Positions 38,318-47,614 of a stretch of DNA of 59,340 nucleotides are shown piece after piece (positions within the stretch are counted from its first letter, which is position 1; every line of letters begins with the position of its first letter). The notes beneath the pieces were generated by a model. It saw nothing but the letters and a program-made list of their open reading frames with translations, was not told where the DNA came from and did no database searches. The DNA comes from an uncultured Maricaulis sp. (GTDB taxonomy: Bacteria; Pseudomonadota; Alphaproteobacteria; Caulobacterales; Maricaulaceae): the NCBI RefSeq assembly GCF_905480005.1, contig NZ_CAJQOO010000002.1:1-59340 (forward strand), read 5' to 3'. Both the position numbers and the translations under genes were made by a program.

Positions 38318-39228
38318 AGCGTCTTCTCCCGCGCGAGGGCGGCCGCCGGCAGTTTACGGTTCTGCCGCAAGGCGATGATGCCGACGCCAACCAGGGTCAG
38401 CCCGCCCCCGACGAAGAGGCGCCAGCCCATCGGGTCGCCGGTCAGGAGAATGCCCGAGACCACACCGACCAGCGGCGCCAGCAACGTAATGGGTGCGATG
38501 AGGGTCGCATCATAGCGTTTGAGCAGATTGTAGAACACGCCATGTCCGAAAATATTCACCAGCACGACGGTGATGAGGAGGGCGAGCCCGAAGGCCCAGC
38601 CACCCGAGACCACACCCGCCATCTGATTGCTCTCGAAGGTCAGCGACAACAGCAGGAGGGGCGGCCAGGAGATCAGCCCGATCCAGGCCTGCATGCGGAT
38701 CGAGTCCATGGGCAGGCGTTTGACCAGGATCATGCCGACCGACGCCACGAAGGCGGCACCAACACCCAGCAACATGCCGATCGACATATCGGTCTCACCG
38801 GGATTGAAGATCACCAGCAAGACCCCGGCGAGGGCGAGTGTCATGCCCGCTATCCGTGGCAGACCGACCGTTTCCTTGAGGAAAATGACGGACAATATGG
38901 TGGCGAAGGGCACGCCCATCTGGACCGCAATGGCCATGCCCGACGGCGTTGCCCAGCGCATGCCAAGGAACATCAGAGCGTATTGCAGCGCCCCCATGCA
39001 CAGCGCCACGCCAATCATCGTCTTGATGTCGGTCGGGCGCGGCCTCAGCCACGGCGCGAGGAAGGCATAAAGGAGTGCGAAACGCAGGAAGGCGAAGAAG
39101 ATCGGCGGAACGCCGTCAAAGCCGGGGACCCAGCCGGGCGCACCGGTAACCGCGAACTTCGCAACCACGAAGTTGAAGCCCCAGACCACGCAGACCGCGA
39201 CGAGAAGAAGAAAATCCTTGAGACGCAT
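38314..39228 (-). CDS. EamA/DMT-superfamily permease
   Basis: An integral membrane transporter of the drug/metabolite family with two EamA repeats. The 304 residues contain ten hydrophobic segments, with the typical opening VCVVWGFNFVVAKF in helix 1, the mid-repeat YALMFLGMRWATPSGMA, and the second-repeat ending APLVGVVSGILLTGD. The general shape resembles EamA, a cysteine and O-acetylserine exporter, but the substrate cannot be read from sequence. It is transcribed ahead of ampD with a four-base overlap, so the two are probably co-expressed. Confidence 0.88.
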   Translation of the reverse strand: MRLKDFLLLVAVCVVWGFNFVVAKFAVTGAPGWVPGFDGVPPIFFAFLRFALLYAFLAPWLRPRPTDIKTMIGVALCMGALQYALMFLGMRWATPSGMAIAVQMGVPFATILSVIFLKETVGLPRIAGMTLALAGVLLVIFNPGETDMSIGMLLGVGAAFVASVGMILVKRLPMDSIRMQAWIGLISWPPLLLLSLTFESNQMAGVVSGGWAFGLALLITVVLVNIFGHGVFYNLLKRYDATLIAPITLLAPLVGVVSGILLTGDPMGWRLFVGGGLTLVGVGIIALRQNRKLPAAALAREKTL

Positions 39229-39267
39229 ACCGCAGTCTGGAACGCGCCGCAGGGATGCGGCAAGACC

Positions 39268-40503
39268 TTATTGCGAATGGTCGAAATGCGCGTCGAGGAA
39301 AGCCAGGAACGCGTCCCAGTCCGACGGCTGCACACCATGCAGGCCGCGGCGCATGAAAACCGCCATGTCTGCGCTTGGATCGAACGCGCCCAGCCGCTCC
39401 TGACGCAGACCGCCTGACCCGTAGAGCTCATAGACGGGATTGGCGCCGATACCGGCGCGATAACTGCCCTGCGGATCGGACCAGGCATCGCGCCAGCCCC
39501 CACCGATCAGCAAGGGGCGCGGGGCCATCAGGGCGATCAGCTGATGCTGGTCGATCGGGATGGCGGCTTCATTGCCGCCATAGCCGGCATAGGTCTCGTT
39601 GAACCAGTAGGGATAGGTCTCGGTGATCTGCTCGACACTTTCGCCGACATCACTGCGGGTCAGCGTGGTGCCCCCCGTCCCGGCCTGGTGCGACAGGACC
39701 AGATCGATGCGTGGATCAAAGGCTGCGGCCACGAGGGCGGATTTGGCATTGCGGGAATGCCCCCAGACCGCCATGCGCTGATCATCAAAACGGGGATCAC
39801 TCTCCAGCGCGTCGATGACACGGGCATAGCCCCAGGCCCAGGCGATGATGGCGCCGCTCTCCCGGCCGTCCATCAACAGATCGAGGGCCGGCGGGGCGCC
39901 AATCGGATTGTCCGGCACGACATCGCCGGGATGCAGAAAGGCGAGCGCATAGCCGCGGTCGAGGATCTGTTCCATCGGGGGTTCGGCGATATGGCGACCG
40001 AAGATCGACGTCATCAGCGCGCCCTGCCAGCCACCGGATGTACCGCATTCCCGCGCCGACGGATTGACCGGCGGTGACAGGTCAAACGCGCCGCCAAAGG
40101 CGGTCCGTGTGCCGCAGAATGTCTGCATCACGATCACCGGCAGGGGTTCGGTCGCGCCAGCAGGCATCAGTACAACCAGATGGGTGTCCATCGGGCCGAG
40201 ATCGACATCCCATTCTTCCAGTCGCCCGCGCCCTTCATAGGCAGACGGGTCGATGACGCGACGCGCGGTGACGCGGGCCGGCGCGTCGCCGGGCCAGGCG
40301 CCGTAAATCTCGGCCTCAAAACGGGCGAGCAAATCGGCCCGCCCCTCTTCCCAGCTCGCGCGGGTCAGGCCGTCCGTCGCGATCGCGGGGGCCGCAGGCG
40401 GGCCGGAATGTTCCGGCGACACGCGCGGCAGGACCATCGACACGCAGCCGACGAGCATCATCGGCAGGGTGATGCCGATGAGAAACAGTGAGGCACGGAT
40501 CAT
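39268..40503 (-). CDS. lipoprotein esterase, CE15 glucuronoyl-esterase-like
   Basis: A 411-residue alpha/beta hydrolase with a lipoprotein signal ending LVGC (Cys20). The nucleophile elbow is GHSRNAK with Ser250, close to the GCSRNGK hallmark of CE15 glucuronoyl esterases. The following region (ALVAAAFDPRIDLVLSHQAG) and the DQHQLIALMAPRPLLI segment also match that family's layout. His389 in RRGLHG is the candidate catalytic His. CE15 enzymes cleave ester links between lignin alcohols and glucuronoxylan. Marine bacteria carry many relatives of uncertain substrate, so 'CE15-like' is as far as the sequence goes. A 39-base gap separates it from the permease gene downstream. Confidence 0.8.
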   Translation of the reverse strand: MIRASLFLIGITLPMMLVGCVSMVLPRVSPEHSGPPAAPAIATDGLTRASWEEGRADLLARFEAEIYGAWPGDAPARVTARRVIDPSAYEGRGRLEEWDVDLGPMDTHLVVLMPAGATEPLPVIVMQTFCGTRTAFGGAFDLSPPVNPSARECGTSGGWQGALMTSIFGRHIAEPPMEQILDRGYALAFLHPGDVVPDNPIGAPPALDLLMDGRESGAIIAWAWGYARVIDALESDPRFDDQRMAVWGHSRNAKSALVAAAFDPRIDLVLSHQAGTGGTTLTRSDVGESVEQITETYPYWFNETYAGYGGNEAAIPIDQHQLIALMAPRPLLIGGGWRDAWSDPQGSYRAGIGANPVYELYGSGGLRQERLGAFDPSADMAVFMRRGLHGVQPSDWDAFLAFLDAHFDHSQ

Positions 40504-40596
40504 GAAAGCCAGTCAGCCAGGGGATTGAGCATCCGGTCAGCCTAGACGCAGCCGCCGGTCCGCCCAATCACAATCTTGTGCGAGACTGCAGAGAGA

Positions 40597-40929
40597 TCAG
40601 CGCGAGGAGGACGGACCCACGCCGTCCACCGTCCAGCCTTCAGGCCCGCGGGTTGCGACCAGGATTTCCGGACCACCGGATTGACCCTTGTCGGCCCGGG
40701 CCGGAGCCCGGCCGCCGCGCAGCTTGCGCCAAACCCAGAAACCGCCCGCCGCAAGAACGGCAATACCGGCCACCACGAGGAAAGCTGCGGTGAGCATGGC
40801 AGCGAGGAAGATCACCAGTCCGACGATTCCGAGCGCGATGACAGCGGCGAGGATATCGCGCACCACCCGGCTGGCTCGTCCGGAGAAAGCTGATGAGAAT
40901 GTCTGTCGAGCGTCCGTCATGAACCCCAT
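40597..40929 (-). CDS. small membrane protein, 110 aa
   Basis: A hypothetical protein with two close hydrophobic segments (about 25-68), a basic loop after them (WRKLRGGRAPARADKG), and a polar C-terminal tail. The N-terminal 20 residues are amphipathic. I do not recognise a family. A start at Met4 (40920) is possible. It sits between the esterase and the DnaJ-domain gene, on the same strand. Confidence 0.65.
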   Translation of the reverse strand: MGFMTDARQTFSSAFSGRASRVVRDILAAVIALGIVGLVIFLAAMLTAAFLVVAGIAVLAAGGFWVWRKLRGGRAPARADKGQSGGPEILVATRGPEGWTVDGVGPSSSR

Positions 40930-40978
40930 TCCGTTTTCGCCCCCGCTTCCTTACATGTTGGCATCAATGGGCCAAAGG

Positions 40979-41680
40979 TCAATTGGCGAGGGGTGCGACC
41001 AATCCACGTTGCGCCAGAATTTCCCCGTAAGCTGCGTTGATCGCTGCCATTTTCTCGTCGGCCAGGCGCTGGATTTCAAGCGGCGCCCCGCGCGCGATCA
41101 GGCGGTCCGGGTGATTCTGTGAGGCAATACGGCGATACGCCTTGCGCAAATCCAGGTCAGAAATTCCCGCCTCTATGCCCAGTATGACATAGGGGTCCTT
41201 GTCGTCGGGCTCGACATGCCCAGCGAGGATGCGGCGGAATTCGGTTTCCGAGAAACCGAAGATATCGGCAACACGCCGGAGATAGTCCAGCTCGTCCGGC
41301 GTGATGGAGCCATCCGCCTTGGCGACATGGAACAACCCGTCCAGCACATCCTCCAGAATGGCCGGATAACAGCGGAAGCGCCGCGCCAGCCGCCGGGCAT
41401 ATCCGTCAAAGCCGAGCGTGGTCTGCATGGCCAGTTCAAACGCCCGGTCGAGCGCATCCCGGCCTTCGGGCGGCGGTTTGAAGACTTCGTAGAAGGCGCG
41501 GATTTCGCTGCGGGAGACCAGACCGTCCGCCTTGGCCATCTTGGCACCCAGCCCGATCAGCGCCATGGCAAAGTCGGCGTCATTGACCTGGTGCGCAGCG
41601 GCCCGGTCATCGCACCCCTCGCATTCCAGGAAGCAATCACGACCGCTGATCCGGTCAGCCAGATTTCGCCAGAATCCCAT
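40979..41680 (-). CDS. TerB-DnaJ domain protein (DjlA-like)
   Basis: A 233-residue co-chaperone-like protein. Residues about 35-145 form a TerB-type helical domain ([16 protein letters not shown] and [15 protein letters not shown] repeats). The C-terminal 65 residues are a J domain with the HPD motif (SQNHPDRL), which stimulates Hsp70 ATPase. This is the DjlA order, but the N-terminal membrane anchor of E. coli DjlA is missing. A Cys-rich patch ([11 protein letters not shown]) near residue 20 might bind metal. The ATG at 41680 has GGAGG nine bases upstream and is preferred over Met codons further up. Confidence 0.85.
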   Translation of the reverse strand: MGFWRNLADRISGRDCFLECEGCDDRAAAHQVNDADFAMALIGLGAKMAKADGLVSRSEIRAFYEVFKPPPEGRDALDRAFELAMQTTLGFDGYARRLARRFRCYPAILEDVLDGLFHVAKADGSITPDELDYLRRVADIFGFSETEFRRILAGHVEPDDKDPYVILGIEAGISDLDLRKAYRRIASQNHPDRLIARGAPLEIQRLADEKMAAINAAYGEILAQRGLVAPLAN

Positions 41681-41832
41681 ACGCATCACCCTCCGGTCGC
41701 CCATGTAGGAAGCGCACACCTGTCGCGCGAGTGGGCGGGGCCGGTCTTGAGCAGTTCTTTACCAGCTTAAGCCGGTTGCACCCTGCCATGCCATGCTTAA
41801 CCTCCGCGACAAGCAGGCAAGGGGCCACCGAG

Positions 41833-44800
41833 ATGAGTGAGCGCGGACGCGAGGCGTGGGAATTCTGGATCGACCGGGGCGGCACCTTCACCGACGTGAT
41901 CGGCCGCTCGCCGGATGGTCGCCTGCACGCCCTCAAACTCCTGTCGGAAAGCCCGGACTACCCCGATGCGGCCACGGAAGGTGTCCGCCGCCTGTCCGCC
42001 GGGGCGCCCGTGAGCGCGGTGAAAATGGGCACGACCGTTGCCACCAATGCCCTGCTGGAGCGCAAGGGCGCGCCCACGCTTTTCCTGGTCACGCGCGGCT
42101 TTGCCGACCTGCTGGTCATTGGCGACCAGACCCGGCCGGATATTTTCGCGCTCGACCTCAAACGCCCCGACCCGCTCTATGACCGGGTGGTCGAGATCGA
42201 TGAACGCCTCGACGCTGACAGCAAGGTCCACGCTGCCCTCGACGAAGACGCAGCCCGGCGCGCGCTCGAGGCGGCGAAGGCGGACGGGCTGGAAACCGTC
42301 GCCATCGCGCTGATGCATGCCTATGGCGATGATGCCCACGAGGCGCGCCTGGAAGCGCTCGCCCGCGAGGCGGGTTTCGCGACCGTCATCCGCTCCTCCA
42401 TCGCCTCGCCACTGGTGAAAATCGGACCGCGCGCCTCGACCACCGTGCTTGATGCCTATCTCACGCCGGTTCTTCGTGACTATGTCGACCGGGTTGACCG
42501 CGGGCTGGCGGACACGCCCCTCTACTTCATGCAATCCTCCGGCGGTCTCGCACCGGCCGGCGCCTTCCACGCCCGCGACGCCGTGCTGTCCGGTCCGGCC
42601 GGCGGCGTTGTCGGCATGGCCAAGACGGCCCGTCAGGCCGGTTACGGCAAGGTCATCGGCTTCGACATGGGTGGCACCTCGACCGACGTCTCGCGCTTTG
42701 ATGGCGAGCAGTATGACCGGGTCCAGGACACGCTGGTTGCCGGACACCGCCTGCGCGCACCGATGATGGCTGTGCATACGGTCGCGGCCGGTGGTGGCTC
42801 CGTGCTGACCTTTGACGGCGAGCGGGCCCGGGTCGGCCCGGACAGTGCCGGCGCCATGCCCGGCCCGGCCGGCTATGGCCGCGGCGGACCGGCTGCCGTG
42901 ACCGACGCCAATATCGTGCTCGGTCGCATCCAGCCGGACTGGTTCCCGCATGTCTTCGGCGAGACCTCCGACCAGCCACTCGATGTGGAAGCGTCCCGGA
43001 CAGCACTGGGCGAACTGGCAGGGGCCATGGGCCTGGACACAGCCGAAGCCGCCGCGGAGGGCTTTCTTGCCGTCGCCGTGGAAAGCATGGCCCAGGCGAT
43101 CAAGCAGATCTCCATCGGTCAGGGGGTGAACCCGTCCAGCTACGCCCTCTCCGCCTTTGGCGGCGCCGGGGCGCAGCATGCCTGCCGGGTCGCCGATGCG
43201 CTGGGCATGACGACCGTGCTCATCCATCCCTATGGCGGCCTATTGTCTGCCCTGGGGATCGGCCTGGCCGATATTCGCGAGACGCGCCTGGCTGCCGTGG
43301 AACAGGATTTTGCGGACGGCTATGACAGCGCCTGCCTTCTGGCGGAGCGACTTTCGGACGAAGCCCGCGATGCCCTCGCCGCCCAGGACCTGCCTCTGGC
43401 GGCGATGTCGGTGAGCCGGGAATGGCGTCTGAAAGTCGCCGGCTCGGACACCGCCATTCCGGTCAGCGCCGACACGTCAACCGCCATGGAGACCGCCTTC
43501 CGCGCCGCCCATCAGCGCCTGTTCGGTTTCGCGCCCGACGGCAGGCTCATCATCGAGTCGGTCAGCGCCGAGGCCCAGTGTTCACCACCGGGTTCAGGCG
43601 ACTGGTCGATCGACATGCCGGACGCCGCCGGCGCGACACCGCACCCGACCGGGCAGGTCGGCCTTTTCGATGGCGGTCAGTGGCAGGACACCCCTGTCTT
43701 CACGCTCGACCAGTTCAGTCCGGGCAGCGAAGCGAGCGGGCCCGCCCTGGTGATGGATCCCAATGCGACCATCGTTGTCGATGCCGGTTGGCGGGCCGTC
43801 CGGCTCGCCGACGGCACGCTGGCCCTGGAACGCGACGCGGCAGCCAGTCAGGCCGGCGGCGATACCGGGCTCGATCCGATCCGGCTGGAATTGTTCAACA
43901 AGCGTTTCATGTCCGTCGCCGAACAGATGGGCGTGGCGCTCGAGCGCACGGCCCATTCGGTCAATATCAAGGAGCGTCTCGACTTCTCCTGCGCCGTTTT
44001 CGACGCCGGGGGCGGCCTCGTTGCCAATGCCCCGCACATGCCGGTCCATCTGGGCTCCATGTCGGCCTCGGTCCGCGCCGCCGCCGACGCGCACCCGGAT
44101 CTCGGCCCGGGCGATGCGGTCGCGGTCAACGCCCCCTATGATGGCGGCACTCATCTGCCCGACATCACCCTGGTCACCCCGGTTCATGATCCCGGGACCG
44201 GCGAACGCATCTTCTATGTCGCCGCGCGCGGCCATCATGCCGATGTCGGCGGCATCGCACCGGGCTCCATGCCCCCCTTCTCGACCTCGATCGAGGAAGA
44301 AGGCGTGCAATTCCGCAATGTGAAAGTGATGGAGAAGGGCCGCTTCCTGGATGATGTGGTCACGGGCGTGCTCGCCTCCGGCCCGCATCCGGCCCGTCGC
44401 CCGTCGCAGAATATCGCTGACATGAAGGCCCAGCTGGCCGCCTGCGCCAAGGGCGCCGACGAGCTGCACCGCCTGGTCAGCGATAACGGCCTGGCTGTGG
44501 TGAAAGCCTATATGGGCCATGTCCAGGACAATGCCGAACGCGCCGTGCGCCGGGTCATCGACGCCTTGTCGGACGGCACGCACACGGTGAAGCTGGATGA
44601 CGGCGCCGAGATCTGCGTCGCCATCCGCGTCGATCGCGAGGCCCGCACGGCGGTGGTCGACTTCACCGGCTCCGCGCCCCAGCGTCCGAGCAATTTCAAC
44701 GCGCCCGCCTCGGTCGCGCGCGCGGCGGTCCTATATGTCTTCCGCTGTCTGGTCGGCGATGCCATTCCGCTCAATGAGGGCTGTCTCAAGCCGATCGAGC

Positions 44801-45411
44801 TGATCCTGCCGGAGGGCTGCCTGCTCAATCCCAAACCACCCGCCGCCGTGGTCGCCGGCAATGTCGAGACCAGCCAGCTGGTGGTCGACGCCCTGTTCGG
44901 CGCCACCGGCCGCCTCGCGGCCAGCCAGGGCACGATGAATAATCTCACCTTCGGCAATGACCGTCACCAGTATTACGAGACGATCTGCGGCGGCGCCGGC
45001 GCCGGTCTCGACGCCGAGGGCAAGCCCTTCGCCGGAACCGATGCCATTCACACCCACATGACCAATTCACGCATGACCGACCCGGAAGTGCTGGAACGCC
45101 GCTTCCCGGTTCGCGTTGAGCATCACCGTATCCGTCCCGGCTCCGGCGGTGACGGCGCCGCACCGGGCGGCAATGGCTCTGTGCGCCGCCTCACCTTCCT
45201 GGAACCGATGGAAGTCGCCCTTCTGTCCTCACGCCGGGTGGAAACACCCTTCGGACTGGATGGAGGTGGCGACGCCAAGCCGGGCCTGCAGCGCGTCCTC
45301 CGCGCCAACGGCCAGACCGAGGACCTGCCCGGCCTGTTCCGGATCGATGTCGAGGCGGGTGACAGTGTTGAAATCGAAACGCCGGGGGGTGGCGGGATGG
45401 GCCGCGCCTGA
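41833..45411 (+). CDS. 5-oxoprolinase (ATP-hydrolysing), HyuA-HyuB fusion
   Basis: A 1192-residue enzyme that opens 5-oxoproline (pyroglutamate) to glutamate at the cost of ATP. The N-terminal HyuA-like half has the actin-type ATP motifs [28 protein letters not shown] and [15 protein letters not shown]. The C-terminal HyuB-like half (from about residue 690) opens [21 protein letters not shown] and includes [18 protein letters not shown]. The single-chain fusion and length match eukaryote-type OPLAH. The upstream frame is open to 41731, but the ATG at 41833 gives the standard start. No other glutathione-cycle gene is nearby. It ends three bases before a convergent gene. Confidence 0.93.
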   Translation: MSERGREAWEFWIDRGGTFTDVIGRSPDGRLHALKLLSESPDYPDAATEGVRRLSAGAPVSAVKMGTTVATNALLERKGAPTLFLVTRGFADLLVIGDQTRPDIFALDLKRPDPLYDRVVEIDERLDADSKVHAALDEDAARRALEAAKADGLETVAIALMHAYGDDAHEARLEALAREAGFATVIRSSIASPLVKIGPRASTTVLDAYLTPVLRDYVDRVDRGLADTPLYFMQSSGGLAPAGAFHARDAVLSGPAGGVVGMAKTARQAGYGKVIGFDMGGTSTDVSRFDGEQYDRVQDTLVAGHRLRAPMMAVHTVAAGGGSVLTFDGERARVGPDSAGAMPGPAGYGRGGPAAVTDANIVLGRIQPDWFPHVFGETSDQPLDVEASRTALGELAGAMGLDTAEAAAEGFLAVAVESMAQAIKQISIGQGVNPSSYALSAFGGAGAQHACRVADALGMTTVLIHPYGGLLSALGIGLADIRETRLAAVEQDFADGYDSACLLAERLSDEARDALAAQDLPLAAMSVSREWRLKVAGSDTAIPVSADTSTAMETAFRAAHQRLFGFAPDGRLIIESVSAEAQCSPPGSGDWSIDMPDAAGATPHPTGQVGLFDGGQWQDTPVFTLDQFSPGSEASGPALVMDPNATIVVDAGWRAVRLADGTLALERDAAASQAGGDTGLDPIRLELFNKRFMSVAEQMGVALERTAHSVNIKERLDFSCAVFDAGGGLVANAPHMPVHLGSMSASVRAAADAHPDLGPGDAVAVNAPYDGGTHLPDITLVTPVHDPGTGERIFYVAARGHHADVGGIAPGSMPPFSTSIEEEGVQFRNVKVMEKGRFLDDVVTGVLASGPHPARRPSQNIADMKAQLAACAKGADELHRLVSDNGLAVVKAYMGHVQDNAERAVRRVIDALSDGTHTVKLDDGAEICVAIRVDREARTAVVDFTGSAPQRPSNFNAPASVARAAVLYVFRCLVGDAIPLNEGCLKPIELILPEGCLLNPKPPAAVVAGNVETSQLVVDALFGATGRLAASQGTMNNLTFGNDRHQYYETICGGAGAGLDAEGKPFAGTDAIHTHMTNSRMTDPEVLERRFPVRVEHHRIRPGSGGDGAAPGGNGSVRRLTFLEPMEVALLSSRRVETPFGLDGGGDAKPGLQRVLRANGQTEDLPGLFRIDVEAGDSVEIETPGGGGMGRA

Positions 45412-45414
45412 GCG

Positions 45415-45804
45415 TCAGGCCGTCTTGCGCGACCAGCCAGCCCACAGGAAGAGCACCAGGAAGGCACAGTTATAGAGTGCATTCATCGCCCCGCCCGCGA
45501 GGATGGAGGCGGTGGAGTCGATCACGAACCAGCTGATCCCGCCCCACAGCGCTGCCTGTCGCATGCAGGCACCGCGAGCGAGCTGCCAGAGCACCACGCC
45601 CCAGCCAGCCGTGACGCCGCCGAGAATGCCGAACAGCAATCGCTCTGCCTTCGTGGTGACAGACGGAGCGCCGTCAAGCGGCAGGAAGACCAGGTCGAGA
45701 AACAGGTCGGCCCCGGCATCGATCGCCGGCACGGCGCCGGTGACGGTGAACAGGCCGAACAGGATCAGCGCCCAGCCGGTGATGAGAACTCGGGTATCGG
45801 TCAT
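45415..45804 (-). CDS. small membrane protein, 129 aa
   Basis: A hypothetical four-helix membrane protein: hydrophobic segments near residues 6-30, 52-72, 80-100 and 105-123, with few charged residues. The ATG at 45804 starts MTDTRVLITGWAL; the frame is open 20 codons further but without a better start. I do not recognise the family. It is divergent from the XRE regulator across about 110 bases, so it is a likely target of that regulator. Confidence 0.7.
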   Translation of the reverse strand: MTDTRVLITGWALILFGLFTVTGAVPAIDAGADLFLDLVFLPLDGAPSVTTKAERLLFGILGGVTAGWGVVLWQLARGACMRQAALWGGISWFVIDSTASILAGGAMNALYNCAFLVLFLWAGWSRKTA

Positions 45805-45883
45805 GGTGTCAGGGCCTTTCGTCAGAGAGAACCGCAACTTCCACGGCTCATCGACGCAAAACAATTACCCGGGAGGTCATGGT

Positions 45884-45895
45884 TTCCGCGCGGAA
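45884..45895. promoter_or_regulatory. perfect 12-bp palindrome between divergent genes
   Basis: TTCCGCGCGGAA is a perfect inverted repeat 20-31 bases before the preferred XRE start and about 80 bases before the membrane-protein gene. It could be the operator of the XRE regulator. If the regulator instead starts at 45879, the palindrome lies inside its coding sequence, which weakens the call. Confidence 0.35.
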
Positions 45896-45914
45896 GTCGT
45901 GGCACTCTTGCGCA

Positions 45915-46715
45915 ATGCAACTCTCGATAACCCTCCCCCCGCGTCCCGCGGCCAGCGAGTTCGGCACGCTGTTGCGGACCTGGCGGCGCCGGCGCCGCCT
46001 GAGCCAGCTCTCCCTGTCAGGCGAGGCCAATGTCTCGTCCCGACATCTCAGCTTTCTGGAGAGTGGTCATGCGGCGCCGAGTCGGGAGATGGTCTTGCGG
46101 CTGGCTGAATGCCTCGGCGTCCCGCCGGACGCGCGCAACGCCTGGCTTGTGGCGGCCGGGTTTGCGCCGCTCTACACCCGCACGCCGCTTGAGGCCGCCC
46201 AACTCGCGCCGGTCCGCGAGGCCCTGACCCGGATGATGCACGCCAACAGCCCGGCCCCGGCCTTGCTGCTGGACACCCATTGGAATGTGATTGACGCGAA
46301 CCGGACAGGCACGCTTTTGCTAGGCGGTGACTGGCACCCGGGCGTCAGCCTGATCGACCGGCTGGTCGACCATCCGGCCTTGCGGGCGCCAATCCTGAAC
46401 TGGCCGGACGTCGCGGCCGTCATGATGAGCCGGCTGCGATCGGAATACCTCAAGGACCGCAATGACCCGCGTTTGGATGCGCTCGCCGACCGCCTGTACG
46501 AACACGCCGCGGACCCGCTCAGCCTCGACCCCACCGAGGCCATCCTGACCCTGCGCTATCAAAGCCCTGTGGGCGAACTCAGCTTGTTTACCACCATCGC
46601 CGAACTGTCCTCCGCCCAGGACCTGACCCTGCGGGAATTGCGCCTGGAGATCTTTTTTCCGGCTGATGCCGAGAGCAAGGCCCGGCTGGAGCAGCTCGCC
46701 GGCCCGCAAGATTAA
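45915..46715 (+). CDS. XRE-family regulator with MmyB-like ligand domain
   Basis: A 266-residue transcription regulator. Residues about 12-70 form an XRE helix-turn-helix (LRTWRRRRRLSQLSLSGEA, then SSRHLSFLESGHAAPS). The rest resembles the MmyB-like ligand-binding domain, with LLLDTHWNVIDAN and an ILTLRYQSPVGELSLFTT strand. Proteins of this class often control an adjacent enzyme or membrane gene. The divergent four-helix membrane protein fits that pattern. Two starts are open: ATG at 45879, with a poorly spaced GGGAGG, and ATG at 45915, with no clear Shine-Dalgarno. The second gives the normal family N terminus. Confidence 0.85.
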   Translation: MQLSITLPPRPAASEFGTLLRTWRRRRRLSQLSLSGEANVSSRHLSFLESGHAAPSREMVLRLAECLGVPPDARNAWLVAAGFAPLYTRTPLEAAQLAPVREALTRMMHANSPAPALLLDTHWNVIDANRTGTLLLGGDWHPGVSLIDRLVDHPALRAPILNWPDVAAVMMSRLRSEYLKDRNDPRLDALADRLYEHAADPLSLDPTEAILTLRYQSPVGELSLFTTIAELSSAQDLTLRELRLEIFFPADAESKARLEQLAGPQD

Positions 46716-46729
46716 GCTTCGGAAAGATT

Positions 46730-46758
46730 TGATCCGAAACCGGGCGGGTGCCGTAACC
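46730..46758 (+). promoter_or_regulatory. ECF-sigma-like promoter ahead of the fasciclin gene
   Basis: TGATCC (46730-46735), an 18-base spacer and TAACC (46754-46758) come close to TGATCC-N18-TAAGA, the pattern I recall for the RpoE-ChrR singlet-oxygen sigma factor of Rhodobacter. The start would be near 46766, giving an 80-base leader. That leader contains a CCGGTGGTGG/CCACCGCCGG hairpin at 46795-46814. Confidence 0.45.
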
Positions 46759-46846
46759 TCGTCTGTCACATGCATGAGACGACCCTCCAGTGAACCGGTG
46801 GTGGCCACCGCCGGTGATCACCCCAAACGAACAAGGGAGCGCACAT

Positions 46847-47386
46847 ATGCGTCTCGTCTCTCTGGTAGCTCTCTCGGCTGCCCTGATTTCCGCCCCGGCC
46901 CTCGCCGGTGTCCCGTCCGATGCCGGTAAGACCAAGTTCGATCATCACGGGGGTGGCCACAGCGCCATGACCCAGGCCGATATCGTCGACACCGCCGTCG
47001 CGGCCGGTCAGTTCAACACGCTTGTCGCCGCCGTCCAGGCCGCCGGCCTGGTCGACACGCTCAAGGGCGACGGACCGTTCACCGTCTTCGCACCGGTCGA
47101 TGCGGCCTTTGCCAGCCTGCCCCATGGCGAAGTCGAGCGTCTCTTGATGCCGGAAAACCGGCACGAGCTGACCGCAATCCTGACCTATCACGTCGTCCCG
47201 GGTGCCATCACCTCGGACCAGCTGAGCGGTCAGATCCTGTCCGTGGAAACAGTCGAGGGCTCTAGCGTCCTGATCGACGCCACGGACGGTGTTCGCGTCG
47301 GCAATGCCCAGGTCATCCAGGCCGATATCGCGACCTCGAACGGCATCATCCATATCGTCGACCGGGTCATCATCCCGACCGGCTGA
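46847..47386 (+). CDS. secreted fasciclin (FAS1) domain protein
   Basis: A 179-residue protein with a Sec signal peptide (residues 1-20, ending APALA before GVPS) and one FAS1 domain: [19 protein letters not shown], then [25 protein letters not shown], and the closing [13 protein letters not shown]. It is therefore periplasmic or secreted. FAS1 domains mediate adhesion or bind small ligands. AAGGGAG seven bases before the ATG supports the start. The gene has its own promoter and a downstream hairpin, so it is a single-gene unit. Confidence 0.92.
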   Translation: MRLVSLVALSAALISAPALAGVPSDAGKTKFDHHGGGHSAMTQADIVDTAVAAGQFNTLVAAVQAAGLVDTLKGDGPFTVFAPVDAAFASLPHGEVERLLMPENRHELTAILTYHVVPGAITSDQLSGQILSVETVEGSSVLIDATDGVRVGNAQVIQADIATSNGIIHIVDRVIIPTG

Positions 47387-47405
47387 TATACCCAGCACGC
47401 GACCG

Positions 47406-47429
47406 GGCGGGCCTTCAGGCCTGCCCGCC
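47406..47429 (+). terminator. hairpin after the fasciclin gene
   Basis: GGCGGGC (47406-47412) pairs with GCCCGCC (47423-47429) around a ten-base loop, 20 bases past the stop codon. It is followed by a T-rich but interrupted run (CGCTTTCGCGTTTTC). A plausible, not perfect, rho-independent terminator. Confidence 0.5.
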
Positions 47430-47461
47430 TCGCTTTCGCGTTTTCAAGAGAAATGCCCCCT

Positions 47462-47578
47462 TGTCATCCCTGATGGACGCCCCGCGTAGGCCGGGCGCAA
47501 GGCAGGGACCTGGATATCCGAACACCTGGGTCCCCGCTCTTCATCCCGCCTGCGCGGGATATCCGGCGGGGATGACAA
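47462..47578. repeat. GTCATCC-type palindromic repeat, long form
   Basis: A 117-base unit bounded by TGTCATCCC and GGGGATGACA, with inner stems GGGACCTGG / CCTGGGTCCC and CCCGCCTGCGCGGG. It fills the gap between the fasciclin and M14 genes. It shares the ends but not the core with the copies at 991 and 58784. Confidence 0.75.
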
Positions 47579-47614
47579 CTCAGGTTAGGGTCCGGCGAGC
47601 CGCAGCCCACTCCC

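Noticed and set aside
46752-46778. GTAACC at 46753-46758 considered as the -35 of another ECF sigma factor
   Set aside because: No matching CGAA-type -10 lies at 16-17 bases; the TGATCC-N18-TAA reading fits better.
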